64,000 nt of DNA, taken from contig NZ_CAJPVI010000014.1 in the NCBI RefSeq assembly GCF_905397435.1, positions 62,001 to 126,000 of the forward strand, written 5' to 3'. The position numbers and the translations under genes are program-made. This DNA comes from Cupriavidus numazuensis. GTDB lineage: Bacteria; Pseudomonadota; Gammaproteobacteria; Burkholderiales; Burkholderiaceae. The notes beneath the pieces were generated by a model. The model was not told where the DNA came from. It worked only from the letters and a program-made list of their open reading frames with translations, and did no database searches. This document shows positions 43,337 through 51,826 of the stretch, one piece after another. The first letter of the stretch is position 1. Every line of letters starts with the position of its first letter.

Positions 43337-44017
43337 TCAATGTCTGGCTGAGTTCTTGGACGCGCTGCTTGAGTCGACAAGGTGGCGGACCAGTTGATCC
43401 ATCTCCTTGATAATGTCCGCGAGCACTTGCGTGATCACGGAGAACTCCCGACCGTACTCTCCCGCCCGTGCCGCGGAGACGCGCGCATTCATGGCGACGA
43501 TGTTCGCCTGCATTGAAATACTGCTGAGGCGATCAACGAGATCGGTCTGGCGTTTGCGCACGGCCATCTCGCAATCCTGCATTTCCTTTTGGTAGGCCTC
43601 TGTGACGGCCTGCAGCAGATCCAGTATCGGCGTGGCCTGTGTCACGAGCGCATCGAGGGATGAGGCACGCGCGGTGGTGTCGGCCGGCGGCGCGTCGATT
43701 GCGGTTCGGGCCTGGGCGATGAATTCGCGGATCCGTGCATCGGCACGCGCATTGCCAAAGTACAGTTGTTGCAAGGCTACGGAGAACGCGCCCGGCAATC
43801 GCTCGTTGCCAGTCACGAGATCCGAATGGGCGGATTCAAGCGTTGACAGGCACTTGCGAGCAGTTTCGCGGGCAGTCGGATCTCCTCGGGAGGCGAGCAA
43901 CATCTGGAGCATGATCCGCTGCGACAACATGCGCTGCCGGCCGGAAAGGTTGATCAACGCGCCAATGGTTTCAGCGGACACTTTGGCCTGGGGTGGCTGA
44001 GTCGAGGAGACATTCAT
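43337..44017 (-). CDS. soluble PilJ_N-domain protein, methyl-accepting-like
   Basis: A 226-residue protein. Residues about 18-45 (ALINLSGRQRMLSQRIMLQ) match the type IV pili methyl-accepting transducer N-terminal (PilJ_N) domain, also seen in NarX-type nitrate sensors; near the C-terminus I-A-M-N-A-R-V-S-A-A-R-A-G-E-Y-G-R-E-F resembles the signalling tip of chemoreceptors. There are no membrane spans and no signal peptide, unlike PilJ or chemoreceptors, so it is a cytosolic sensor-like fragment. The ATG at 44017 begins the homologous part; the frame stays open to 44149 but that stretch encodes the terminator hairpin. A sigma-54 promoter and hairpin lie upstream. Confidence 0.78.
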   Translation of the reverse strand: MNVSSTQPPQAKVSAETIGALINLSGRQRMLSQRIMLQMLLASRGDPTARETARKCLSTLESAHSDLVTGNERLPGAFSVALQQLYFGNARADARIREFIAQARTAIDAPPADTTARASSLDALVTQATPILDLLQAVTEAYQKEMQDCEMAVRKRQTDLVDRLSSISMQANIVAMNARVSAARAGEYGREFSVITQVLADIIKEMDQLVRHLVDSSSASKNSARH

Positions 44018-44074
44018 GTATGGGCCTTGCGGGTGGCGTCGAGACAGACGCGCACCTGAGTTGACCCGGCAATC

Positions 44075-44146
44075 AAAAAAAAGCGCTCCGAAGCAAGAGG
44101 CCAGCAAACCGTGCTTCTGGTTCGCTGTCACCTTGTTTCGGAGCGC
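44075..44146 (-). terminator. strong intrinsic terminator
   Basis: On the minus strand GCGCTCCGAAACAAG (44146-44132) pairs with CTTGCTTCGGAGCGC (44097-44083) with one mismatch, and an inner CAGCGAACC/GGTTTGCTG stem closes the loop, giving a hairpin of about 64 nucleotides followed by eight U residues (44082-44075). It lies between the hchA-like gene and the PilJ_N gene, 58 bases upstream of the latter's start codon, so transcripts from upstream must read through it to reach that gene. Confidence 0.85.
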
Positions 44147-44219
44147 CATTGCCCCAGCCGCCCCTTGTCGAAGCGCGTCATCGCGACTTGTCTGTTTGTT
44201 TAAAGGCCGCCATTGGCCT
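44075..44219 (-). ncRNA. candidate sigma-54-dependent small RNA or attenuator leader
   Basis: Transcription from the sigma-54 promoter at 44246-44230 would start near 44219 and meet the U8 terminator at 44075, giving an RNA of about 145 nucleotides. Its 5' half contains the A/C-rich single-stranded-looking AAACAAACAGACAAG and its 3' half is the long hairpin with a U tail, a layout common for Hfq-binding RNAs. It could act in trans, or be a leader controlling read-through into the PilJ_N gene. Existence is predicted only from promoter plus terminator. Confidence 0.4.
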
Positions 44220-44229
44220 ATATTCCGTC

Positions 44230-44246
44230 ATGCAATATGTGTGCCA
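44230..44246 (-). promoter_or_regulatory. sigma-54 (RpoN) promoter
   Basis: The minus strand reads TGGCACACATATTGCAT, a full match to the -24/-12 consensus TGGCAC-R-N4-TTGCW with correct spacing between the GG and GC doublets. It stands in an AT-rich patch of the 381-base gap 44018-44398 and points toward the terminator and the PilJ_N gene. Confidence 0.7.
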
Positions 44247-44272
44247 TATTTCAGGCATGCCGCGACGCGCCA

Positions 44273-44289
44273 CAGTGCAGGGCGCACTG
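44273..44289. promoter_or_regulatory. palindrome upstream of the sigma-54 promoter
   Basis: CAGTGCAGGGCGCACTG has 6-bp inverted arms and a 5-base centre, about 55-70 bases before the predicted sigma-54 start, a place where an enhancer-binding activator could sit. It has GTGC outside and GCAC inside order opposite to the NtrC consensus, so NtrC is not implied. Confidence 0.3.
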
Positions 44290-44398
44290 ACAGGGCGGGA
44301 AAAAGCCGCCGCACCAATTTCATGCCAAATGCATCATCGCGATGCCAGGCGGTGCGAATTCAAGGGCCAGGCAGACAGAGTCTCTGATGGTGTGAGAG

Positions 44399-45280
44399 CT
44401 AGCGCCCGCCCGTACTCTGTACTTCATCCAGTAGCGCACGCGCCGCCAGCTTGCCAAGGTTGTTGCCTGCGAAGGGACTGTCACCCGTGAGGAGCTTCCG
44501 GTCGCGGAACGTGCTTCCATCAATCTTGGTGTTGACGATCTCGACTCCCATGGCAGCAAGCTTTTCGCCAAAGAACCAACGCAATGGGCCAGGCATATAG
44601 CCAATATCTGGCGTTTGCTTGTCCATGGCATCTGGAAATGCGCAGATGCGGTAGCCGCGGAAAAGATCTCCACCGTTGGGTTCGTCGACGCTGGCGGATA
44701 GCAAGGCGGCAGGCCCGTGACATAGCGTAATGATGTACCTGTCGTTTTGCATGGCCCACTGCAGGGTTGCCTTCATGTCCGCGCTGAACGGTAGCCCCAT
44801 CAGGGCGCCATGTCCGCCAGGTACGAAGACGGCAATGTAGTTGGCATCCTTGTCCAGGGAGCTGACCACGTCGGCAAGCTTGAGGGGCTGCTGGAATTTT
44901 TGCTCGTACTTCGCGTAGAGGGCCTTTATCTCGGCGTCCTCAGAAGGGAACGCCCACCATTCAAACTTGCACGGATTGCCCGACAAGGTAGCAATGTCGA
45001 ACTCGAATCCCGCGCGGTCAAGGTGATACATGGGCAGGAGCGTTTCGACGGGATGATTGCCAGTAGAAAAGAAGGTACCGTTTCCCGTCAGGAGATAGCG
45101 CTCGTCTGCAGCGACGAGAAGTACTTTCCACCGACCGCCCTGATAGGCGTCGGGATAGTCGGCGTCTGCAAGGTTAGATTTGGGCGACGTAAATTGCGAG
45201 AGTGAATAGGGGGACGGAAAGAATGCCTTGCGCTCGGCTGGGTCAGGCGTCGGCTGTTTGCTGTCTGTCTGGGACGTCAT
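44399..45280 (-). CDS. hchA: DJ-1/PfpI-family protein deglycase / glyoxalase III (Hsp31 type)
   Basis: A 293-residue protein of the size and layout of HchA/Hsp31. The catalytic Cys187-His188 is in [10 protein letters not shown], the conserved Glu79 in [10 protein letters not shown] and the G-G-H-G-A-L oxyanion region near 155-160. These residues line up with C185/H186/E77 of E. coli Hsp31. It detoxifies methylglyoxal and repairs glycated proteins in the cytosol. GAAGGAAG precedes the ATG at 45280; the upstream in-frame ATG at 45325 lacks a ribosome site. A 19-bp palindrome lies 61 bases upstream. Confidence 0.9.
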   Translation of the reverse strand: MTSQTDSKQPTPDPAERKAFFPSPYSLSQFTSPKSNLADADYPDAYQGGRWKVLLVAADERYLLTGNGTFFSTGNHPVETLLPMYHLDRAGFEFDIATLSGNPCKFEWWAFPSEDAEIKALYAKYEQKFQQPLKLADVVSSLDKDANYIAVFVPGGHGALMGLPFSADMKATLQWAMQNDRYIITLCHGPAALLSASVDEPNGGDLFRGYRICAFPDAMDKQTPDIGYMPGPLRWFFGEKLAAMGVEIVNTKIDGSTFRDRKLLTGDSPFAGNNLGKLAARALLDEVQSTGGR

Positions 45281-45340
45281 GATGGGCTTCCTTCTAAAGT
45301 ATGAGCTTGAGGGCTTGGTTTTCACCGGCCCTTTACATCA

Positions 45341-45359
45341 GATGAGGGAACCCCTCATC
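45341..45359. promoter_or_regulatory. 19-bp palindrome upstream of hchA
   Basis: GATGAGGGAACCCCTCATC has perfect 8-bp arms around a 3-base centre, 61 bases before the hchA start. Each arm resembles a MalT-type box (GGGGA-T/G-GAGG family), and a MalT-like regulator is encoded 0.6 kb away. It could be an operator for that or another dimeric regulator. Confidence 0.4.
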
Positions 45360-45556
45360 ACCAGCATGGGCTATGCATTCCGGCGCCTTGCTGTATCCAC
45401 TGTCATTTGCCCGCTCGTATCAGCGTCTTTGTGCTCTTGCGGGTCACCCACGTCGTGACCGGAACTACACATGTCACGCTATGGCCTGCGATCCCGTTCG
45501 CGAGTCGTATGCAATGATCCCTGCATCGTTTCGGTGTTTGCAAGGAGCCTCCCTGA

Positions 45557-45895
45557 ATGGGGGGTAGTCCAGTCGAGGTCTTCGGGAAGGCACGCGCAAC
45601 GCCGAAGTCGGCGTTCCGCTTGGCCCACGAGGTTTCGGCACAGAAGCAAAGCCCGGCAACAGAAGATATGGCATCGTCGGGCAAGCCCCCCGCCTTCCCC
45701 CCCTTTGACGCTATCCCATGCCCTTGTGGCTTGACCTCCGTTTCGGCGATCATCAGCATGGCCCGCAGGAAGATGATTGATGCCATGATGGATGTCATCA
45801 CCGTCGCGTCGCATGGCTATCGGACCGCTACGCTTGAGACCGCCGCCGAGATGGCGCGCCGGATTCAGGCGGACGAATGGAATGTGATCGTTTAG
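45557..45895 (+). CDS. hypothetical protein, 112 residues
   Basis: AAGGAG nine bases before the ATG and GC-rich third codon positions support a real gene, though none of its sequence is recognised. It has no membrane span or signal. A Cys-x-Cys (P-C-P-C-G) occurs mid-protein, and the C-terminal half (L-E-T-A-A-E-M-A-R-R-I-Q-A-D-E-W) looks helical. It ends 32 bases before the MalT-like regulator and may be cotranscribed with it. An opposite-strand frame exists but lacks a ribosome site. Confidence 0.45.
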   Translation: MGGSPVEVFGKARATPKSAFRLAHEVSAQKQSPATEDMASSGKPPAFPPFDAIPCPCGLTSVSAIISMARRKMIDAMMDVITVASHGYRTATLETAAEMARRIQADEWNVIV

Positions 45896-45927
45896 TGAGT
45901 TCTGCCCACCGTCAGGAAGAGTCCCGG

Positions 45928-48735
45928 ATGACCCAATCATCGCCGGTCGTTGCCGCACAGTTGTCCCACTGGCGGCCAGCCTTGATCCTGACAAAGCTGG
46001 CGCCGCCGCGAACGCGCCACTATATCGAGCGTAAGCGCGCCATCCGGCACTTGCGTCCCGGCTTGGAGCGCAAGCTGACCGTGCTGGTAGCCCCCGCCGG
46101 CTTCGGCAAGACTTCGCTGTTGAGTGAATGGAAGGCGGTCATGGCGCAGGAAGGCTGTGCCGTTGGCTGGCTGAGCATTGACCGCGACGACGATGATCTC
46201 TTCCAGTTTGGCGCCTACCTGCTCGCAGCGGCGAGGGATGCATGCAGACAGGCCGGCGAGCCAGTTCCGAGCCGCCTGGAGCCAGACCCGCTGGCGCCGG
46301 CGGACGCGATGTTTGCCGAACTTCTCAATGCGGTGCTGGCGCTGCCGCGCAAGATGGTGCTCGTGCTCGATGATTTCGACCGGCTGACCTCGCCGGCCAT
46401 TCACGAGGCAGTGTTCCGGCTACTGCGCTATGCGCCGGAGAACCTGCATTTGCTTGTCGCGGGTCGCAGCGAGCCAGCCTTTCCGCTGAGCTACTTCGAG
46501 GCCCGCGGCCAATTGCTGAAGCTGGATGCGGAAGCCCTGCGCTTTGACAGTGCGGAGACGCAGGCGTTTTTCTCTGCCGTTTCCGGCCATGATATGAGCC
46601 CTGCGCAGACCGAGGCGCTGCTGCAAGCGACGGAAGGCTGGGCGGCTGGTTTGCAACTGGCGTCGTTTGCGTTGAGTGCGAACGACCAGGCGGGCGTTGT
46701 CGCCGAGCACTTGCCTTTTGCCCGGCGCAGTGTCGAAGCGTATTTGAACGAGAACGTGTTCGTTCACGTCCCCGAGCCGCTGCAGGGTTTTCTCCTCCAG
46801 ACCTCGGTGCTGGACCGGATGTCGGAGTCCTTGTGCGATGCGGTGACAGGCTCCAGCTCGGCGCATGCCAGCTTCGAGTGGCTGATGGCACGGAATATGT
46901 TCGTCAGACCCCTCGACGCCGACAGCCGGTGGTACCGATATCACGCCCTGTTTGCCGATTATTTGAGGAAGCGCCTGGTTCAGGAGCGTCCGCACGAAGT
47001 TGTCGGGCTGCATCGCCGCGCAAGTGAATGGTTTGCAGCGCAGTCGCTGTGGGCGGAGGCAGTCAGGCACGCTCTGGCAGCCGGCGATGTCGATCGCGCC
47101 GCCGGCTGGGTTGAGCAATGCGCGATGAATCTGGTGGAGGCCAGCGATGTGCGGACAGTCCTGAGCTGGGTCGCGAAGCTGCCCGCCGAGGCTGTGCGTG
47201 GCCGTCTTCGCTTACGCCTGGCGCATGCCTGGGCCCTTGCACTGACGATGCAATCCGTCGCGGCCAAGTGCGAACTGCAGGCGGTCGAGGATGACATCCG
47301 GCTCGGCAAGCTGCCCGTCACAGAGGTGGTCCGCGTCGAGTTGCAAGCGGTCAAGGCGTTGATCGCGGGCCTGTCCGACGAGAGTCAGCGTTCGCTGGAT
47401 ATGGGAAGGAAGGTCCTGGAACTCGGCCCCGCAGAAGGATCATGGGCGGAAGGAATCGGCCTGACGACGCTTATTTTCGGGCTTAGCTATGCGTCCGGGT
47501 TCGGGGAGATCGAGCGGCTACGGCGCACGCTGACATTCGGTACCGGGACCAACGCACCGATCTATGCAACGGTGTACCGGCAGAGCATGGTCGGGCTCAG
47601 CCTGTTCGTGGAAGGGCGGCTGGGTGAAGCTGTTCAGACCCTTGAGGACGTGCTGCGCGAATCCAGCGAGCGCGCTGGCCCCCAGTCTGCCGCGTCGGTA
47701 CTGCCGGTCGGATACCTGGCCGTCATCCACTATGAATGGAATGACCTGGACCGGGTCGCCGAACTGCTGGAAGGGCGGCTTGAGATGGCGCTGCAATCCT
47801 GTTCGCTGGGCCCGCTGGTCGGCTTCTGCATGACGCTGGCGCGGCTGCGACTGCTGGCGGGAAAGCAGGACGAAGCCTATCGGGTCGTGGAAGAGGCGGA
47901 AGCTGTTGCCAGGAGCCGCCAATGGCTGCGCATGCAGGTCGCGTGCAAGGCCGAGGCGATTCGGATCAGCATCCAGTCCGGCGACCTGGGCCGCGCCACG
48001 CGCATCGGCCAGGAGTTGGAAGCGCTGGTCGGTCAGCGGCCTGCGAATCTGCAGGGTAGCTACCTGGAGACCTGGCAGCGCTTCCAGGTGGCGCATTGCC
48101 GTCTGCTGGTGGCCCGTGGCCGGGCAGCCGAAGCCGTCCCCGTCTTGCAGGGCGTTCATGCGGAACTGCGCGCCGCAGGCATGCAGTACCTGAGCGCCCA
48201 GATCGCGGTTGCGCTTGCTGTTGCCCTGCATAGTGCCGGGCATCGCATGAAGGCTATGCAGGCCATGCTGGCGGCAGTCGCATACGGCCAGAAGAACGAA
48301 TTGCGGCGCGTTTTTCTTGATGCCGGGCCGGTGGCCCGGGACATCCTTGATGGACTGCGCCAGCAGCAAGCGCTGCTGGGTGAGGTCGAGCCTTGGTACG
48401 TGGACGAGCTATGCCGCGGATTCGATGCGCTGGCCGGGACAACGGATGCGCGCACAGCCTCGGGGAAATGCAAGGAGGAGGCGCGGGTTGAAGACCCGAT
48501 CGAGCCCATGGCTGCCAGCCGGCTGAGTGCCCGAGAGGTGGAAATCCTGGACTACGTGGCCCGAGGACTGTCCAACAAGGAAATTGCCAGGGCCATTCGC
48601 GTGGCCCCGGAAACTGTGAAGTGGCACCTGAAGAATATCTTTGAGAAGCTGAAGGTGAATTCCCGTATCCAGGCTGTCCGCAGCGGTCTGGGTCGTGACC
48701 TGCCGAGGATTACGGAGCAGAGCGTGCGGAACTAG
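45928..48735 (+). CDS. LuxR-family, MalT-type (LAL) ATP-dependent transcriptional regulator
   Basis: A 935-residue STAND ATPase regulator. It has Walker A A-P-A-G-F-G-K-T-S (Lys61), Walker B M-V-L-V-L-D-D-F-D (Asp148/149), a winged-helix region, a long alpha-solenoid of TPR-like helices (about 400-850) that senses the inducer, and a C-terminal LuxR HTH (LSAREVEILDYVARGLSNKEIA, then VKWHLKNIFEKL). AGGAAGAG lies before the ATG. Such LAL proteins multimerise with ATP and inducer and activate at clustered boxes. It probably drives the flanking ligase, transporter and SDR genes. Confidence 0.93.
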   Translation: MTQSSPVVAAQLSHWRPALILTKLAPPRTRHYIERKRAIRHLRPGLERKLTVLVAPAGFGKTSLLSEWKAVMAQEGCAVGWLSIDRDDDDLFQFGAYLLAAARDACRQAGEPVPSRLEPDPLAPADAMFAELLNAVLALPRKMVLVLDDFDRLTSPAIHEAVFRLLRYAPENLHLLVAGRSEPAFPLSYFEARGQLLKLDAEALRFDSAETQAFFSAVSGHDMSPAQTEALLQATEGWAAGLQLASFALSANDQAGVVAEHLPFARRSVEAYLNENVFVHVPEPLQGFLLQTSVLDRMSESLCDAVTGSSSAHASFEWLMARNMFVRPLDADSRWYRYHALFADYLRKRLVQERPHEVVGLHRRASEWFAAQSLWAEAVRHALAAGDVDRAAGWVEQCAMNLVEASDVRTVLSWVAKLPAEAVRGRLRLRLAHAWALALTMQSVAAKCELQAVEDDIRLGKLPVTEVVRVELQAVKALIAGLSDESQRSLDMGRKVLELGPAEGSWAEGIGLTTLIFGLSYASGFGEIERLRRTLTFGTGTNAPIYATVYRQSMVGLSLFVEGRLGEAVQTLEDVLRESSERAGPQSAASVLPVGYLAVIHYEWNDLDRVAELLEGRLEMALQSCSLGPLVGFCMTLARLRLLAGKQDEAYRVVEEAEAVARSRQWLRMQVACKAEAIRISIQSGDLGRATRIGQELEALVGQRPANLQGSYLETWQRFQVAHCRLLVARGRAAEAVPVLQGVHAELRAAGMQYLSAQIAVALAVALHSAGHRMKAMQAMLAAVAYGQKNELRRVFLDAGPVARDILDGLRQQQALLGEVEPWYVDELCRGFDALAGTTDARTASGKCKEEARVEDPIEPMAASRLSAREVEILDYVARGLSNKEIARAIRVAPETVKWHLKNIFEKLKVNSRIQAVRSGLGRDLPRITEQSVRN

Positions 48736-48777
48736 CTGTGGGAGCGAAGTCCGAAACGCCCTTGCAGCGCGGTGCCG

Positions 48778-49797
48778 TTATTGGCCCAGAGTGAGCACGA
48801 TCTTGCCGATATGGGTGCCGGAGTCCATCAGTTCATGGGCCGCCCGTGCCTGCTCCAGCGCAAAGGTCTGGTAGATGAGCGGCTTGACTGCGCCAGATGC
48901 CATCAGCGGCCAGACATGTGTCTCGAGTTCGCGGATGATCTCGGCCTTTTCTTCAGGCGTGCGCGAGCGCAGGGTCGAGCCGAGATGAGTGAGGCGCTTG
49001 GTCAGCATCGGGAACAAGTCGACTTCCTTCGCGACGCCCTTGATCACACCGATCTGCACGATGCGCCCGTTAATGGCCGCGGCAGCGTAGTTGCGGGGGA
49101 CATAGTCGCCCGCAATGATATCGACCACGACATCGACGCCCTTACCTTCGGTGACGCGCATGACGGCGTCGACGAAATCCTCTTCCAGGTAGTTGACTGC
49201 GTAATCGGCGCCAAGTGCGAGGCTGGCGTCGCGTTGCGCGTCCGAAGCCACGGTCGTAATAATCTTGGCAGCGCCAAACGCCTTGCTGAGCATCGTGGCT
49301 GTGGTGCCAATACCGGACGCGCCACCATGGATCAGGATGGTATCGCCCCGAGTGAATTTGCCGCGCTGGAACAGGTTGAGCCAGACGGTCATGAAGGTTT
49401 CCGGCATCGCGGCGGCTTCCACCAACTGCAGACCCTCGGGAAGGTGCAAGGTATTGTGCTCGCTGGCGACACTGTACTCGGCGTACCCGCCCCCCGGAAT
49501 CAGGGCGCAGACGAGGTCGCCGACCTTGAATCCAGTGACGCCCTGGCCGAGAGCCACAACCTCGCCCGCGACTTCGAGACCCGGAATGTCGGAGGCGCCC
49601 GGAGGCGGATCGTACAGTCCCTTGCGCTGGAACACGTCGGGGCCGTTGACGCCTGCAGCATGGTGGCGAATCAGCAATTCGCCCGGGCCGGGCGCAGGCA
49701 CTGGGCGCCGCGCGGGCACCAGCACTTCCGGGCCGCCGGCATGCGTGATTTCGATGGCCGTCATCGTATCGGGGATCTTGTTCAGAGGCGAGTGCAT
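48778..49797 (-). CDS. NAD(P)H:quinone oxidoreductase / zeta-crystallin-like MDR protein
   Basis: A 339-residue medium-chain dehydrogenase without the structural or catalytic zinc Cys residues. It has a G-L-E-V-A-G-E-V entry, ETFMTVWLNLFQRG, cofactor motif H-G-G-A-S-G-I-G-T-T-A, and Y-A-V-N-Y of the quinone oxidoreductase group (QOR/PIG3). The ATG at 49797 has AGGAAA upstream; ATG 49764 is less likely. It reduces quinones or enones with NADPH. It is the last gene of the ligase-DUF485-ActP unit. Confidence 0.9.
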   Translation of the reverse strand: MHSPLNKIPDTMTAIEITHAGGPEVLVPARRPVPAPGPGELLIRHHAAGVNGPDVFQRKGLYDPPPGASDIPGLEVAGEVVALGQGVTGFKVGDLVCALIPGGGYAEYSVASEHNTLHLPEGLQLVEAAAMPETFMTVWLNLFQRGKFTRGDTILIHGGASGIGTTATMLSKAFGAAKIITTVASDAQRDASLALGADYAVNYLEEDFVDAVMRVTEGKGVDVVVDIIAGDYVPRNYAAAAINGRIVQIGVIKGVAKEVDLFPMLTKRLTHLGSTLRSRTPEEKAEIIRELETHVWPLMASGAVKPLIYQTFALEQARAAHELMDSGTHIGKIVLTLGQ

Positions 49798-49866
49798 GGC
49801 TTTTCCTGGTTAGCTCGTGAAACTGGCGACGACGCTGTCATGGGTTTGCCGTCGCGGTTGAGTACG

Positions 49867-51438
49867 TTAGTGGCTGGGTGCCGCCGCGGCTCCATGGCCG
49901 GTCTGCGCCTGGACCAGCCGCGCCTCAAAGGCGTGGCGTTCCACCTGGGCTCTCGAACTGTTATCGAAACGAGAGCACAGGTATGTGACCAGGAACGCGA
50001 ATGGGACGGTGAACAGCGCAGGGTGGTCGTAGGGGAAAATCGCTGCGGGATGGCCGAGCACGTTCTTCCACACGGCAGGGGAGAGGATCACAAGCGCCAC
50101 CGACGACACCAGTCCCGAGGCCACGCCCCAAACCGCACCGCGGCTGGTCAAGCCACGCCAGTACATCGAGAGCACCAGCACCGGGAAATTTGCTGACGCC
50201 GCTACATTGAACGCAAGCGCAACGAGAAAGGCGAGGTTCTGCCCCTTGAAGGCGATGCCGAGCAATACCGCGACCACGCCGATGACCAATGTGGCCCGCT
50301 TGGTCACGGCGATTTCCGCCGCCTCGGTGGCGTTGCCGCGACGCAGTACATTGGCGTAGATGTCGTGCGAGATTGCCGAAGCGCCAGCCAGTGTCAGCCC
50401 AGAGACGACGGCCAGAATCGTGGCGAAGGCGACGGCTGCCAGGAACCCCAGGAAGAGGTCGCCACCGGTCGCTCTGGCGAGATGCATGGCGACCATGTTG
50501 CCGCCGCCGAGCAGCTTCCCGCCGACCTGCCCGGCCTCGAAGAAGCGGGCCTCCGTGCCGACAATCACGATGGCGGCGAGGCCGATGGCGAACATGGCGA
50601 GGAACATATAGCCAATACAGGTGCTGGCAACCAGTACGCTCTTGCGTGCCTCGGATGCGTTCGGCACCGTAAAGAAGCGCATGAGGATATGAGGGAGTCC
50701 AGACAGGCCGAGCACCGTGGCTAAACTTAGCGACAACGCCGAAACCGGATCGGCGAATAGCGTGCCTGGCGCAAGCAGGGCAGGCCCACTGCGGTGCGCC
50801 GAGACCGCCTTGGCGACCAGCGTTTCAATGCTGAAGCCAAAGTGGGCCAGGGACAGAAACATCAGCATTGAGCCGCCGAACATCAGTAGCACTGCCTTGA
50901 TGATCTGGACCCACGTCGTGGCGAGCATTCCGCCAACGGTCACGTAGACCATCATCAGTGCACCGACCCCGATCACGGCATAGACGTAGTCGATGCCGAA
51001 CAGCAACTGCACCAGTTCGCCGGCGCCCACCATCTGCACGATCAGGTAAAGCAGCACAACCACCAGGCTGCTGGCCGCAGCAACGCAGCGCGTGCTGACC
51101 GGATCAAGCCGGTCCGAAATAATGTCCACGAACGTAAACTTGCCGAGATTGCGCAGCCGTTCGGCCATCAGGAAGAGCATGACCGGCCAGCCGATAAAGA
51201 ACCCGACGATATACAACAGCCCGTCAAAGCCGCGCGCATAGACCAGGCTGACAACGCCGAGCAGCGTGGCGGCCGACATGTAGTCGCCCGCCACGGCCAG
51301 GCCGTTCTGCACGCCAGTGATACCACCGCCGGCGGTAAAGAAATCGCTGGCCGTCCGCGTACGCGAGGAAGCCCAATACGTGATGCCCAACGTCAGCGCG
51401 ACGAAGAGCAGGAACATCGAGATGGCCTGGATATTCAT
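49867..51438 (-). CDS. cation/acetate symporter ActP-like (SSS family)
   Basis: A 523-residue sodium:solute symporter with about 13 spans. The start region [23 protein letters not shown] is characteristic of ActP, and [12 protein letters not shown] is conserved. It takes up short monocarboxylates with Na+. It overlaps its DUF485 partner by four bases. A homologous pair lies at 55901-57882; this copy lacks the N-terminal signal-like extension of the other. Confidence 0.92.
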   Translation of the reverse strand: MNIQAISMFLLFVALTLGITYWASSRTRTASDFFTAGGGITGVQNGLAVAGDYMSAATLLGVVSLVYARGFDGLLYIVGFFIGWPVMLFLMAERLRNLGKFTFVDIISDRLDPVSTRCVAAASSLVVVLLYLIVQMVGAGELVQLLFGIDYVYAVIGVGALMMVYVTVGGMLATTWVQIIKAVLLMFGGSMLMFLSLAHFGFSIETLVAKAVSAHRSGPALLAPGTLFADPVSALSLSLATVLGLSGLPHILMRFFTVPNASEARKSVLVASTCIGYMFLAMFAIGLAAIVIVGTEARFFEAGQVGGKLLGGGNMVAMHLARATGGDLFLGFLAAVAFATILAVVSGLTLAGASAISHDIYANVLRRGNATEAAEIAVTKRATLVIGVVAVLLGIAFKGQNLAFLVALAFNVAASANFPVLVLSMYWRGLTSRGAVWGVASGLVSSVALVILSPAVWKNVLGHPAAIFPYDHPALFTVPFAFLVTYLCSRFDNSSRAQVERHAFEARLVQAQTGHGAAAAPSH

Positions 51439-51749
51439 TGTCCGGCCTCCGTCAGGATCTGCCGCACGATGGTCTCAAGCTTTCCGTTGGCCTGGCGCAC
51501 ATAGAAGTACGTGCAGCTCCAACCGAGAACAATGACTCCGACGGCGAGAACGATGCCAATGTTGATGAGTGTGTTCGGTAGAAGAGGCTGGGCAAGGCTC
51601 TGAGGATGCGTTGCGACGACGAGCATCAGCGCAAGATAGGGAACGAGAACCGCGACAAGCAGGCCCAGAGACAGGCGTGTGCGTCGGCGGATAAGTTCGC
51701 GAAATCTGGGATGGTGCTTGATGCGCTCAGTACTGGTGGAACCAATCAT
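51435..51749 (-). CDS. DUF485 family membrane protein
   Basis: A 104-residue protein with two membrane spans and the DUF485 pattern (HPRFRELIRRRTRLSLGLLVAVLVPYLALMLV, then a C-terminal Y-F-Y-V-R-Q-A-N-G-K-L-E). Proteins of this family (YjcH, LvaF) are almost always encoded before an ActP-type symporter and are thought to assist it. The stop overlaps the symporter start by four bases. Confidence 0.9.
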   Translation of the reverse strand: MIGSTSTERIKHHPRFRELIRRRTRLSLGLLVAVLVPYLALMLVVATHPQSLAQPLLPNTLINIGIVLAVGVIVLGWSCTYFYVRQANGKLETIVRQILTEAGQ

Positions 51750-51826
51750 GGTTTTGTCTCCTGAAGCGGTTTTTCTAGGGTATTAATGCGCTTTATGCAC
51801 GACTCACGCCGGCACGGATCTCCTGT

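Noticed and set aside
44017..44149. Longer N-terminus for the PilJ_N protein starting at 44149
   Set aside because: The extension would be encoded by the terminator hairpin and its U8 tail, and homology begins only after 44017.
44273..44289. NtrC enhancer site
   Set aside because: The palindrome CAGTGC-N5-GCACTG has its GTGC and GCAC halves in the opposite order to the NtrC consensus, so it is listed only as a generic palindrome.
45479..45994. Minus-strand frame opposite the 112-residue gene
   Set aside because: No ribosome site and it overlaps the start of the well-supported MalT-type regulator.
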